Assembly: GCF_037137075.1 (NCBI RefSeq)
Contig: NZ_JBBBNV010000015.1
Location: 1 to 64,000 of the forward strand
Source of the DNA: JBBBNV01 sp037137075
GTDB lineage: Bacteria; Bacillota; Bacilli; Paenibacillales; NBRC-103111
Direction of reading: 5' to 3'
Length of the DNA: 64,000 nt
Below the pieces are notes generated by a model, which worked only from the letters and a program-made list of their open reading frames with translations, was not told the origin of the DNA and did not search any database. A program made the translations under genes and the position numbers. Shown piece by piece: positions 25,713-35,199 of this stretch. Position 1 is the first letter of the stretch. Each line of letters opens with the position of its first letter.

Positions 25713-27971
25713 ATGACGAACCAGCAGATGACCATCAAGGGAAAGTTTTCATATCGTCTCGGAGGCTGGAAATACAGTGGCGGGGTGCGATTTCTGCTTT
25801 TTTTCGGCATTGCCCTGCTGCTGTATTTGAGCTTGGCCGGCAAATGGCTGCCGCAAACGTATGAGGTGACGCTCGGCGCACCCGCCTCGACAACCATTTA
25901 TGCCCCCAAGCAGATGGAGAACATGAAGGAGACCCAGAAGGCGCGGGAGCAGGCCGCCGCTCAGGTGCAGCCGGTGTATGAAATCGTGCCGCTCCATCAG
26001 GAGAAGCTGGTGGAACGGCTATACGATCGGCTGGAGACGTTAAACAACGACAAGGACCTGACCCTGAATGAGAAAATTTCCATCGTGCGCATCGACATAC
26101 CGAAGCTGCTGCAGGACTATTTAACGGAGACGTTAAAGAATGTGCAAAGCGACGGCCGCTACACGGACGGCTTTATGGCGGAGGTCAGCAAGCGGGTGAA
26201 CGAGCAGCAGTACCGCATTCCGGAGGAAACCTATTACAAGCTTCCGAAGCTTACTGGCGAAGATTTGGCAGCCATGGAGCCGGTGACGACTGATATTGTC
26301 AAAAAGCTCACGAGCGAGCAAATCATGGACGCCACCTCCTCCCGGATTAAAGTGGCGGAACTGGTAAACAGCTCGCAATTGTCCAAAAGCACGCAGCGTG
26401 AGCTGGTGCAGGAAATCATCCGGTTCGTGCTGCTGCCTAACCGGTTCTACGATCAGGAGGAGACCGATCAGCTCCGGGCCGAAACCAAAGAAAAAACGCC
26501 GCCTGTTTTCACCAAGAAAAACGACATTCTGGTTGAAAAGGGCGAAGTGATTTCCGAGGATTTGTACAAGCGGCTGGAGGACGCGGGTCTGCTTAAAGGG
26601 AAGGTCAACTATTTCCCGCAGATCGGACTGGCTTTGCTGGCGTTGATGTTCGCGCTGGGGCTGTACATGTTTATACGCCAGAGCCATTTGCAGATGAAGA
26701 CGAACAACGCGCAGCTGCTCATGCTCGGACTCATTATTTTGCTTAATGTCATTGCCATGGATATTGTTGCGCTCGGCCAAAACCTGGAATATTCCAATGC
26801 CGGTTATTTGGCCCCCGTGGCCATGGGAGCGATGCTGATTGCGATTTTGCTGGATGTCCCCTTGGCGCTGATGTGCTCTATTTTGTTCAGCATCATCGCC
26901 AGCGTTATTTTCAATCTGGACAGCGCGCGGCTGTTCGATTACCGGTTCGGTCTCGTTTCCATGGTGATGTGCGTGGCGGCTATCTTTTCGATTAACCGGG
27001 CCAGTCAGCGCGCGGCCATTCTGAAGGCGGGCATCATGGTCTCGCTGTTTGCGGCGTTGACCGTAGCGGGGCTTTCGGCATTGCAGTATTCCGCAGAGAC
27101 CGTGCGGGTGAAGGAGGTAGTGTTCTCCTTGGGGTTTGCGGTTTCCAGCGGCCTGCTGACCGCCGTGCTCGTCATCGGCTTGCTGCCTTTTATTGAATCG
27201 GCGTTCGGGATTTTGTCGTCGCTGAAGCTCGTCGAGCTGTCGAATCCGAATCACCCGCTGCTTCGCAAGCTGCTGACGGAAACACCGGGAACCTACCATC
27301 ACAGCATTATGGTCGGCAATTTGTCGGAGGCTGCTGCCGAGGCGGTCGGCGCCAACGGCTTGTTATGCCGCGTCGGCTCGTTCTACCACGACATCGGCAA
27401 AACACGCCGGCCGGGTTATTTTATCGAGAATCAGACGAATATGGATAACCCGCATGACCGGATTGACCCGGCCCTCAGCAAGTCGATTATCGTGGCTCAT
27501 GCCCGCGACGGGGTTGAAATGCTCAAGGAGCACAAAATGCCGAAAGCGATTTGCGATATTGCCGAGCAGCATCACGGCACAACGCTGCTGAAATATTTTT
27601 ACCACAAGGCCTTGAAGCGTTCCGGCGACGACGGAGCGCACAAGATTACGGAAGAGGAGTACCGCTATCCCGGGCCGAAGGCACAGTCCAAGGAAGCGGC
27701 CATCGTCGGCATTGCCGACAGTGTCGAAGCTGCCGTCCGTTCACTTCGCAGCCCGACCATCGAGCAAATTGACGGCATGGTGCGCAAAATTATTAAAGAC
27801 CGGATGGATGACGGGCAATTCAATGATTGCGACCTGACGATGAAGGAGCTGGATGTGATTGCCAAGACGCTGAATGAAGCGCTGCTGGGCATCTTCCATT
27901 CCCGAATCGAATATCCGGCCGAGATGCCTGCCAAGGACAAAGAGCCGCAGGGTGCGCCGAATGACAAGTAG
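25713..27971 (+). CDS. pgpH: c-di-AMP phosphodiesterase PgpH (YqfF), 7TM-HD
   Basis: 752 residues. One N-terminal span (~25-45), a large outward 7TMR-HDED domain (~50-290), seven membrane spans (~300-490) and a cytosolic HD domain with GTYHHSIMVGNLSEAAAE, SFYHDIGKTRRPGYF and AEQHHGT metal-binding histidines. The family hydrolyses c-di-AMP to pApA and so affects potassium balance and the cell wall. GGGAGGAG lies about 15 bases before the ATG, a long spacing. It sits between phoH and ybeY as in B. subtilis. Confidence 0.95.
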   Translation: MTNQQMTIKGKFSYRLGGWKYSGGVRFLLFFGIALLLYLSLAGKWLPQTYEVTLGAPASTTIYAPKQMENMKETQKAREQAAAQVQPVYEIVPLHQEKLVERLYDRLETLNNDKDLTLNEKISIVRIDIPKLLQDYLTETLKNVQSDGRYTDGFMAEVSKRVNEQQYRIPEETYYKLPKLTGEDLAAMEPVTTDIVKKLTSEQIMDATSSRIKVAELVNSSQLSKSTQRELVQEIIRFVLLPNRFYDQEETDQLRAETKEKTPPVFTKKNDILVEKGEVISEDLYKRLEDAGLLKGKVNYFPQIGLALLALMFALGLYMFIRQSHLQMKTNNAQLLMLGLIILLNVIAMDIVALGQNLEYSNAGYLAPVAMGAMLIAILLDVPLALMCSILFSIIASVIFNLDSARLFDYRFGLVSMVMCVAAIFSINRASQRAAILKAGIMVSLFAALTVAGLSALQYSAETVRVKEVVFSLGFAVSSGLLTAVLVIGLLPFIESAFGILSSLKLVELSNPNHPLLRKLLTETPGTYHHSIMVGNLSEAAAEAVGANGLLCRVGSFYHDIGKTRRPGYFIENQTNMDNPHDRIDPALSKSIIVAHARDGVEMLKEHKMPKAICDIAEQHHGTTLLKYFYHKALKRSGDDGAHKITEEEYRYPGPKAQSKEAAIVGIADSVEAAVRSLRSPTIEQIDGMVRKIIKDRMDDGQFNDCDLTMKELDVIAKTLNEALLGIFHSRIEYPAEMPAKDKEPQGAPNDK

Positions 27972-28051
27972 TACAGCGCCTCTCCCCAGGGGGAGGCTGC
28001 TTCGCTATACAGCGATCCGATTCTACCGGAGCCAATAAAGGAGCGATTGCG

Positions 28052-28561
28052 ATGAGCTTGACCATGGACTGGACCAATGAGCAGGACGAGATTGAACTGC
28101 CGGAGGGCATCATTGAAAAATTGGAGCAGCTGCTTCAAATTGCAGGCCGGGAAGAAGGCGTTACCTTCGGAGATGTAGCGGTGACCTTCACGGATAACGA
28201 AACGATTCGCCAATTGAACCGGGATTACCGGGGAATTGATAAGGCTACCGATGTGCTGTCCTTTGCGATGCAGGAGGAGACGGACGAAGAGCCGGAAATT
28301 TATTTCGATGAAGCGGATTTGGAGGAGGCCGAAGGAGAGGACCTTGTCGACGTAGAGCCGCTGGGGGATATCGTCATTTCCGTAGCCCGCGCCAAGGAGC
28401 AGAGCGAGGAGTACGGGCATTCCTTGGAACGCGAGCTTGGCTTTTTGTTCGTGCATGGCTTCCTGCATTTGCTGGGCTATGACCATGGCAGCGAAGAGGA
28501 AGAGAAGAACATGTTTGCCCGTCAGGAGCATATCCTGGCACAGGCAGGCTTGACCCGCTAA
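28052..28561 (+). CDS. ybeY: Endoribonuclease YbeY
   Basis: Zinc-dependent single-strand endoribonuclease acting in 16S rRNA 3'-end maturation and ribosome quality control; 169 residues. The metal site HGFLHLLGYDHGSEEE is complete, and RQLNRDYRGIDKATDVLSFA is the usual conserved stretch. An acidic insert (~residues 73-100) is as found in other Bacillales. It overlaps the dgkA start by one base. Confidence 0.96.
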   Translation: MSLTMDWTNEQDEIELPEGIIEKLEQLLQIAGREEGVTFGDVAVTFTDNETIRQLNRDYRGIDKATDVLSFAMQEETDEEPEIYFDEADLEEAEGEDLVDVEPLGDIVISVARAKEQSEEYGHSLERELGFLFVHGFLHLLGYDHGSEEEEKNMFARQEHILAQAGLTR

Positions 28562-29256
28562 TGGACGCCGGGAAATTCCGCCGCAGCTTCCGGTACGCCT
28601 ATGAAGGCATCAAGTATGCGCTGGCAACGCAGCAGAATATGAAATTCCATTTCCTGGTCGCCGTTCTTGTGCTTGTTCTGGCGCTGGCGATGGAGTTGAC
28701 CAAGACCGATATTTTGTTTCTGCTGCTTGCTGTGACGCTGGTTATTGTTACAGAGCTTATCAATACGGCGGTGGAGAAGGCGGTAGATTTGGCGATGCCC
28801 GATCAGCATCCTGTCGCCAAAATAGCCAAGGACGTCGCGGCGGCGTCCGTTCTCGTTTCTGCGGTTTTTGCCGTTGTTACAGGCATGATCGTCTTTTTTT
28901 CTCCGCTGGACAGGCTGCTTGTGAACCTGAGAGCAAAAGGGCCGTTAACTGCGGCGGGCGTATGGCTTGTGCTGGCATTGGTGATGCTGATTGTAATTGC
29001 AGTCCAGACCCGCTTCAGCCGCAACCGGGTCAGCATGCGCCCAAGCCTGCTGTCTGCGGTCGCCTCTGCGGTGTTTACACTTGTCTCGATACTGGGAAGC
29101 CAGACCTTGATCGTGCTGCTGTGCGCCGGTCTTGCCGTTCTGGTGTTGTTTGTTTTATATGAGAAAAAAAGCCGCAGCGCAGCATCTCTGCTGGCCGGTT
29201 CGGTGCTGGGCGGCGGAATTGTGCTGCTCGTTTTTGCAATGTTTCACAGCGGGTAG
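28561..29256 (+). CDS. dgkA: Undecaprenol/diacylglycerol kinase with extra C-terminal membrane domain
   Basis: The first ~120 residues are a DgkA-type integral membrane kinase, with the key motif TELINTAVEKAVDL and AKDVAAASVLVSA. In Gram-positive bacteria it phosphorylates undecaprenol to recycle the peptidoglycan carrier. Unlike the usual ~120-residue enzyme, this one continues for another ~110 residues with about four more membrane spans, giving 231 residues. The ATG overlaps the ybeY stop, so the two are translationally coupled. The role of the added domain is unknown. Confidence 0.88.
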   Translation: MDAGKFRRSFRYAYEGIKYALATQQNMKFHFLVAVLVLVLALAMELTKTDILFLLLAVTLVIVTELINTAVEKAVDLAMPDQHPVAKIAKDVAAASVLVSAVFAVVTGMIVFFSPLDRLLVNLRAKGPLTAAGVWLVLALVMLIVIAVQTRFSRNRVSMRPSLLSAVASAVFTLVSILGSQTLIVLLCAGLAVLVLFVLYEKKSRSAASLLAGSVLGGGIVLLVFAMFHSG

Positions 29257-29271
29257 ATGGGGGAGAACGGG

Positions 29272-29745
29272 ATGAGCGAAGAGCAATTTCTGCCGCTTCG
29301 GCAGGCAGCAGAGGGCAAGCAGGATCATCAAGAGAGCCGGAGCAGGATTACAGCCGAAGAGGTTCAGCGGCTTGTTGCTTCCGCCCGCGAGGTGCGGGAA
29401 CGGGCCTATGCGCCGTATTCCCGGTTTTGGGTCGGCGCTGCGCTGCTGGATGCGGCGGGCCGGATTCATGCCGGCTGCAATGTGGAGAATGCGGCCTACG
29501 GGCCGACCAATTGTGCGGAGCGAACCGCGCTGTTCCGGGCGATTGCCGATGGCTGCTCGCCCCGTTCTTTCCGCGGGATCGCTGTGATTGGAGATACGCC
29601 GCAGCCGATTACGCCATGCGGTGTTTGCCGGCAGGTGCTCAGCGAGCTGTGCCCGCCGGATATGCCGGTGATCATGGTGAACCTGAAAGGAGACATGGCG
29701 CAAACGACAGTTGCTGCGCTTTTGCCGGGAGCTTTTACACTGTAG
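29272..29745 (+). CDS. cdd: Cytidine deaminase
   Basis: Deaminates cytidine and deoxycytidine to uridine in pyrimidine salvage. The zinc site is complete: NCAERTALFR (C-A-E) and PCGVCRQVL. The homotetrameric form is ~136 residues; this one has about 20 extra polar residues before the conserved ITAEEVQRLVASA. The ATG at 29272 is preferred, with GGGGGAG upstream; an in-frame ATG at 29257 is also possible. It lies between dgkA and era as in B. subtilis. Confidence 0.94.
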   Translation: MSEEQFLPLRQAAEGKQDHQESRSRITAEEVQRLVASAREVRERAYAPYSRFWVGAALLDAAGRIHAGCNVENAAYGPTNCAERTALFRAIADGCSPRSFRGIAVIGDTPQPITPCGVCRQVLSELCPPDMPVIMVNLKGDMAQTTVAALLPGAFTL

Positions 29746-29817
29746 ACGTTTCTGGAATGGAACGGGCTTCCATAATCTTGTCCATAGAAATTCTATTAAA
29801 GGGGATTAACTGAACGA

Positions 29818-30723
29818 ATGAGCAAATCTAACGGATTCAAATCCGGCTTCGTAGCGATTATCGGCCGGCCGAATGTGGGCAAATCAACACTGATGAATCA
29901 GGTCATCGGCCAAAAAATTGCGATTATGTCCGATAAGCCGCAAACAACACGCAACAAAATTCATGGCGTATATACAACGCCGCAGGCGCAGATCGTATTT
30001 CTCGACACGCCGGGCATTCATAAGCCGACCTCCAAGCTTGGCGACTATATGATGAAAACGGCACACAGCACCTTGTCGGAGGTCGATGCGATTCTGTTTG
30101 TTATCGCTGTGGACGAGGGGCTTGGCGGCGGAGACCGCTACATTATCGAGCAGCTGAAAAAGGTGGATACCCCGGTCGTGCTGGTTTTGAACAAAATCGA
30201 CAAGGTGCACCCGGACGACCTTCTTCCGGTCATCGTTAAATATAAATCGCTGTACGATTTTGCCGAGATTGTGCCGGTGTCAGCGATGCAGGGGAACAAC
30301 GTCACGACGTTGCTGGACCAGACCATTAAATATTTGGAGGAAGGGCCGCAGTACTATCCGGACGATCAAATTACGGACCATCCGGAGCAGTTCGTTATTG
30401 CCGAGCTCATTCGGGAGAAAATATTGCACGCCACCCGCGAGGAAATTCCGCATTCGATTGCCGTAGCGATTGAATCGATGAAGCGGGAAGATAACGGCGT
30501 GGTGCATATCGGCGCTATCATTTATGTCGAGCGCGACTCGCAAAAAGGCATCGTCATCGGGAAGCAGGGGGCGCTGCTGAAGCAGGTCGGCCAGCAGGCC
30601 CGCCGCGACATCGAAGCGCTGCTGGGCTCACGGATTTTTCTTGAGCTGTGGGTCAAGGTCAAGGCCGATTGGCGCAACCGCGACGGCATGCTCCGTGATC
30701 TGGGATACCGGGAAGAGCGGTAG
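29818..30723 (+). CDS. era: GTPase Era
   Basis: Ribosome-associated GTPase that binds the 3' end of 16S rRNA during 30S assembly; 301 residues. GRPNVGKSTLMNQ (G1), DTPGIHKP (G3), NKIDKV (G4) and a C-terminal KH domain with GKQGALLKQVGQQARRDIE. AAAGGGG lies before the ATG. Confidence 0.97.
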   Translation: MSKSNGFKSGFVAIIGRPNVGKSTLMNQVIGQKIAIMSDKPQTTRNKIHGVYTTPQAQIVFLDTPGIHKPTSKLGDYMMKTAHSTLSEVDAILFVIAVDEGLGGGDRYIIEQLKKVDTPVVLVLNKIDKVHPDDLLPVIVKYKSLYDFAEIVPVSAMQGNNVTTLLDQTIKYLEEGPQYYPDDQITDHPEQFVIAELIREKILHATREEIPHSIAVAIESMKREDNGVVHIGAIIYVERDSQKGIVIGKQGALLKQVGQQARRDIEALLGSRIFLELWVKVKADWRNRDGMLRDLGYREER

Positions 30724-30824
30724 GATTGAAGCTGTTCCAATAAATGCATCGCATACTTCTGCCGCTGCGCGTCCATCCTAACTCATATCTGCTAGTCATT
30801 TCCCTGGGGAAAGGATGAATACGC

Positions 30825-30971
30825 ATGCGAGATTTTTCGTGGAAGTATTTCACAATGACTGGAGATGTCGAGTCATACCTGTTGTGGAAGGAAATGGACA
30901 CCCGGCAGGCCGCCGATACGGGAAGTGAAGATGGCGAGTATGATGACGATATGGAACAAATGGAGATGTAG
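30825..30971 (+). CDS. yqzL: YqzL-family small protein
   Basis: 48 residues, too short for most gene finders. It begins MRDFSWKYFTMTGDVESYLL and ends in an acidic tail, matching the YqzL family that sits between era and recO in Bacillales. GGGGAAAGGATG lies just before the ATG. Function unknown. Confidence 0.85.
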   Translation: MRDFSWKYFTMTGDVESYLLWKEMDTRQAADTGSEDGEYDDDMEQMEM

Positions 30972-31028
30972 GCATGATTAGCCGGTTGGTCCCGTACCGG
31001 CTGTTCAGGGGAAAGAGGGACGGCCGTC

Positions 31029-31784
31029 ATGCAAATGCAAGCCGAAGGCATCGTTATCCGGGCTATGGACTATGGGGAAGGCAACAAAATTTTAACCGTC
31101 TTCACAAAGGAATACGGCAAGGTCGGGGTCATGGCCCGGGGCGCGCGCAAGCTCAAAAGCCGTCACGCGGCAATCAGCCAGCTTTTTACATGCGGACAGT
31201 TTGTGTTGTTCAAGTCGGGCGGGGGGCTTGCCTCGCTCACGTACGGGGAAATCATTCAGCCGCATCATACGCTGCGCGCAGATCTGACCCTGGCGGCATA
31301 CGGATCGTATTTGATGGAGCTGACGGACAGGCTGCTGACGGATCAGGACGCATCACCGGCGTTGTATGAGCAGCTGAAGGCTTTGCTGATGGCGCTCGAA
31401 GAAGGCAAGGACCCTCAGGTGCTGGCGCATATTTACGAGCTGAAGCTGCTGCAGCTGTCCGGGGTTAGCCCTGTTCTGCATGCCTGTATTTCCTGCGGGG
31501 AAATGGACCCGGCTTTGCTGAACGCCTTCAGCGTGCCGGCTGGCGGGGCTTTGTGTACAAGATGCCGAGGACACGATGCTTCAGCGGTTCAATTGTCTCC
31601 AAGCCTGCTGAAGCTGCTGAGAGTACTTAGCACAGCCGACCTGAAGCGAATCGGCCAAGTCGAGCTGAAGGCGCAAACAAGAAGCGGACTGAAGCAGCTC
31701 CTGCGCAGCTATGTGGATCATCATCTAGACCTGCGGCTCCGATCGCGGGCCTTCCTTGATCAGCTGGAAAAATACGAGCTGTAA
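31029..31784 (+). CDS. recO: DNA repair protein RecO
   Basis: Helps load RecA at gaps with RecR and anneals single strands; 251 residues. An OB-fold N-terminus (AEGIVIRAMDYGEGNKILTV) is followed by a helical domain with a zinc site, CISCG and CTRC (about residues 155-180). An in-frame ATG two codons on is also possible. It closes the era-yqzL-recO group; the T-box leader follows. Confidence 0.95.
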   Translation: MQMQAEGIVIRAMDYGEGNKILTVFTKEYGKVGVMARGARKLKSRHAAISQLFTCGQFVLFKSGGGLASLTYGEIIQPHHTLRADLTLAAYGSYLMELTDRLLTDQDASPALYEQLKALLMALEEGKDPQVLAHIYELKLLQLSGVSPVLHACISCGEMDPALLNAFSVPAGGALCTRCRGHDASAVQLSPSLLKLLRVLSTADLKRIGQVELKAQTRSGLKQLLRSYVDHHLDLRLRSRAFLDQLEKYEL

Positions 31785-31818
31785 GTATACTATTTTCCTT
31801 TTGATTTTTTTCGGGCCG

Positions 31819-31847
31819 TTGACATTATAACTTGATTTTGCTATTAT
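31819..31847 (+). promoter_or_regulatory. Sigma-A promoter of the T-box/glyQS unit
   Basis: TTGACA (31819-31824), a 17-bp spacer and TATTAT (31842-31847), directly upstream of the T-box leader. Confidence 0.8.
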
Positions 31848-31854
31848 TCTTTGA

Positions 31855-32108
31855 AGATTAATTACATACTGCACGATGACGGAAAAAAGTAGTCAACCTG
31901 CATTTCTCATAGCGAGCCGGGGACGGTGCAAGCCCGGTGGAATGTAATTGGCGAAAGGGCGTTTCCGGAGTGCTACAGTTCAAAAGTGGAACGGCGCAGG
32001 GTGCCTTGTGGCGGCCGGTCGTTCAAATAGGGTGGAACCGCGGGAATGTCCCTCCCGTCCCTATGTCCCGGCGCTTGCGCCGGGACATAGGGACGGGAGT
32101 TTTTGCGT
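31855..32108 (+). ncRNA. T-box riboswitch (glycine), with terminator
   Basis: Leader RNA that reads uncharged tRNA-Gly and lets transcription continue into glyQS. The hallmark T-box sequence AGGGTGGAACCGCGGG lies at about 32029-32044, preceded by a long Stem I (from ~31870; GCGAGCCGGGGACGG apical part). A GGC at 31950-31952 could be the specifier, but I cannot fold it with certainty. The terminator is a perfect 23-bp stem (32052-32074 with 32077-32099) followed by TTTTT. This is far longer than needed, so readthrough must rely on the alternative antiterminator. Glycine specificity rests mainly on the downstream genes. Confidence 0.92.
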
Positions 32109-32234
32109 CTTGCTGGCAGGGTGTCCAATCCGTATGCTGTCCAGCAATAAACCGGCCGTTTGTGGAACAGGAACGAGGCCTTTCATTTTGAAACACCAAT
32201 TTTTGAAGCACTAATAAGGAGGGTGTAAGCAAAC

Positions 32235-33125
32235 ATGAATTTTCAAACGATGATTTTAACGCTGCAAAAATTTTGGGCCGATCAAAAATGCATCATCGTG
32301 CAGCCGTATGACACCGAAAAAGGCGCCGGTACGATGAACCCGATGACGTTCCTGCGCAGCATCGGTCCGGAGCCTTGGAACGTCGCCTATGTCGAGCCAT
32401 CCCGGCGTCCCGCTGACGGACGTTACGGGGAAAACCCGAACAGGCTGTACCAGCATCATCAATTCCAGGTGATTATGAAGCCGTCCCCTGACAATATTCA
32501 GGAGCTGTATCTGGAAAGCCTGAAGCAGCTTGGTATCGATCCGCTGCACCATGATATCCGCTTTGTCGAGGATAACTGGGAATCCCCGACTCTCGGCGCG
32601 TGGGGTCTCGGCTGGGAAGTGTGGCTCGACGGCATGGAAATTACCCAGTTTACGTACTTTCAGCAAGTTGGCGGCATTGATGCCAATCCGGTTGCGGTAG
32701 AAATCACCTACGGTCTGGAGCGGCTCGCTTCGTATATTCAAGAGAAAGAAAATGTGTTTGATTTGGAATGGGTGGAAGGCGTAACTTACGGGGATGTGTT
32801 CCTGCAGCCTGAGTATGAGCACTCCAAGTATACGTTCGAGGTTTCCGATGTTCCCATGCTGTTCCAGCTGTTCAATACGTATGAGGCTGAAGCGACTCGC
32901 ACGCTTGAGCAAAAGCTTGTTTTCCCGGGCTTTGACTATGTTCTCAAATGCTCCCATACCTTCAATCTGCTGGATGCGCGGGGCGCGATTAGCGTAACAG
33001 AAAGAACCGGCTACATTACCCGCGTGCGCAACATGGCCCGCCTGTGCGCGGCAACATATCTGGAAGAACGGGAACGGCTGGGCTTCCCGCTTTTGAAGGA
33101 GAAAGGAGTGGTTTCCCATGGCTAA
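32235..33125 (+). CDS. glyQ: Glycyl-tRNA synthetase alpha subunit
   Basis: Catalytic class II subunit of the bacterial alpha2-beta2 glycyl-tRNA synthetase, 296 residues. QPYDTEKGAGTMNPMTFLRS and EVWLDGMEITQFTYFQQVGG are family landmarks. GGAGGGTG lies before the ATG. It overlaps glyS by 8 bases and is controlled by the T-box leader. Confidence 0.97.
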   Translation: MNFQTMILTLQKFWADQKCIIVQPYDTEKGAGTMNPMTFLRSIGPEPWNVAYVEPSRRPADGRYGENPNRLYQHHQFQVIMKPSPDNIQELYLESLKQLGIDPLHHDIRFVEDNWESPTLGAWGLGWEVWLDGMEITQFTYFQQVGGIDANPVAVEITYGLERLASYIQEKENVFDLEWVEGVTYGDVFLQPEYEHSKYTFEVSDVPMLFQLFNTYEAEATRTLEQKLVFPGFDYVLKCSHTFNLLDARGAISVTERTGYITRVRNMARLCAATYLEERERLGFPLLKEKGVVSHG

Positions 33126-35193
33126 GGATTTGCTGCTGGAAATCGGCATGGAGGAAATTCCAGCGCGTTTCGTGCGCGGAGCAATGGATCAGCTGAAAGA
33201 GAAAACAAGCAAATGGCTGGATGATTCCCGCATTGGCTATGAATCGGTGCAGGCGTTTGCAACCCCGCGGCGTCTTGCTGTGCTGGTGCATGGTGTTGCT
33301 GAGAAGCAGGCGGACGTGAGCGAAGAAATAAAAGGCCCGTCCCTCAAAATCGCGCGCGACGAAAGCGGTGCCTGGTCCAAGGCTGCGCAGGGCTTTGCCA
33401 GAGGGCAGGGCGTATCGACGGACGATTTCTTCATCAAAGAAGTTGGCGGCGTCGAGTACATTTATGCAAACAAAAGCAGTATCGGGGTGGAAACGGCCGG
33501 CGTACTGGCTGAAGGGCTGAGTGGAATCATTACGTCGCTCACCTTCCCCAAAAATATGCGCTGGGGCAGCTATGAGCTTCGTTATGTCCGCCCGATCCGC
33601 TGGCTCATCGCCTTGTTCGGCGGTGAGTTGATTCCGTTCGAAATTGCAGGCGTCGAGACCGGCCGCACGACGCGCGGTCACCGTTTCCTTGGCGGAGAGG
33701 CGGAGGTATCCGAGCCGGCCGCTTATATTGAAGCGCTGCGCAAAGAGCATGTCATTGTCGAGGTGGAGGAGCGCCGTCAGGCGATTGTCGCCCAAATCGA
33801 GCAGCTTGCCGCTTCCAAGGGCTGGGTCATCCCGATGAAAGAGGATCTGCTGGAAGAGGTATTGTTCCTGGTAGAGACGCCGACGGTGCTGTTCGGCACC
33901 TTCAATCCCGAATTTTTGGAAATTCCGCAGGAGGTTCTTATTACATCCATGCGCGAGCATCAGCGGTATTTCCCGGTGCTGGATGCGGCGGGTAAGCTTC
34001 TGCCCTATTTCGTAACGGTGCGGAGCGGTAATGATACCTCGCTTGATGTGGTGGCAAAAGGCAATGAGAAGGTGCTGCGCGCCCGGTTATCCGATGCCCG
34101 TTTCTTCTATAAAGAGGATCAGAAGGTGAGCATCGATACGCAGCTGGCGAAGCTGGAGAAGATCGTGTTTCATGAAAAGCTGGGTACGATTGGCGACAAG
34201 GTCCGCCGCTTCGGCGCAGTGGCCGAGCTGCTCGTTCAACGCCTTCAGGCAGATGCGACGACACAAAATACAGCCGCCCGTATCGCAGCAATCTGCAAAT
34301 TTGATTTAGTGACTCAAATGGTCTATGAATTTCCGGAGCTGCAGGGCGTTATGGGCGAAGACTACGCACGTAAATTCGGGGAGCCGGAAGCAGTGGCGAG
34401 AGGGATTTTCGAGCATTACCAGCCGCGTTTCTCCGGCGATGCCGCGCCTGCTTCACTGGCCGGCGCCATTGTCAGCATAGCCGATAAGCTGGACACGATT
34501 ACCGGCTGCTTCTCGATCGGCATTATTCCAACCGGCTCACAGGACCCTTATGCGCTTCGCCGCCAAGCGGCAGGCATTGTTCAGACCTTGCTCGAGCATC
34601 AGCTGCCGGTATCCTTGTCCGAGCTGTTCGGCATGGCCATTCAGGTTCAAGAAAAGGCAGGTCTCCTGAAACGTTCCGCTGACGAAATACGTAATGATCT
34701 TGTTGAGTTTTTTGCTCTGCGTGTCAAAAATTTGCTGAACGAGCGCGGAATCCGCTATGACGTTATCGATGCGGTGCTTGCCAGCGGCTTTGAGCACATC
34801 GGGGCTGTGGTCAGCCGTGCCGATGCGGTGATGAACAAGGTCTCCGAGGCGGAGTTCAAGCTGACTGCAGATGCGTTCAACCGCGTCATCAATCTGGCGG
34901 CCAAAGCTGAAACGGCGAATACCGATCCGGCTCGTTATGCGGAGCAGGTGGAGCATGATCTGTATGCCGGCTGGCAGCAGGCTCACGTGGAGGTAGAACA
35001 GCTGCTTGCTGATGGCAAGCCGGCGGAGGCAATTGAGGCTCTGGCCGGACTGAAGCCTGCGATTAACGCTTATTTTGAGAAGGTTATGGTAATGGCTGAG
35101 GACGTGGAAGTGCGCGCCGGCCGGTTAGGCTTGTTAAAAAGCATTGCCGATGATTTGAAACGGATTGCCGATTTCCAAAGATTGGTGTGGTGA
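33118..35193 (+). CDS. glyS: Glycyl-tRNA synthetase beta subunit
   Basis: tRNA-recognition and editing-like subunit, 691 residues, usual length. It starts LLLEIGMEEIPARFVRGAM, has LTFPKNMRWGSYELRYVRPI in the centre and an HD-like and anticodon-binding C-terminus. AGAAAGGAG lies before the ATG within the end of glyQ. Confidence 0.97.
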   Translation: MAKDLLLEIGMEEIPARFVRGAMDQLKEKTSKWLDDSRIGYESVQAFATPRRLAVLVHGVAEKQADVSEEIKGPSLKIARDESGAWSKAAQGFARGQGVSTDDFFIKEVGGVEYIYANKSSIGVETAGVLAEGLSGIITSLTFPKNMRWGSYELRYVRPIRWLIALFGGELIPFEIAGVETGRTTRGHRFLGGEAEVSEPAAYIEALRKEHVIVEVEERRQAIVAQIEQLAASKGWVIPMKEDLLEEVLFLVETPTVLFGTFNPEFLEIPQEVLITSMREHQRYFPVLDAAGKLLPYFVTVRSGNDTSLDVVAKGNEKVLRARLSDARFFYKEDQKVSIDTQLAKLEKIVFHEKLGTIGDKVRRFGAVAELLVQRLQADATTQNTAARIAAICKFDLVTQMVYEFPELQGVMGEDYARKFGEPEAVARGIFEHYQPRFSGDAAPASLAGAIVSIADKLDTITGCFSIGIIPTGSQDPYALRRQAAGIVQTLLEHQLPVSLSELFGMAIQVQEKAGLLKRSADEIRNDLVEFFALRVKNLLNERGIRYDVIDAVLASGFEHIGAVVSRADAVMNKVSEAEFKLTADAFNRVINLAAKAETANTDPARYAEQVEHDLYAGWQQAHVEVEQLLADGKPAEAIEALAGLKPAINAYFEKVMVMAEDVEVRAGRLGLLKSIADDLKRIADFQRLVW

Positions 35194-35199
35194 TGCCGC

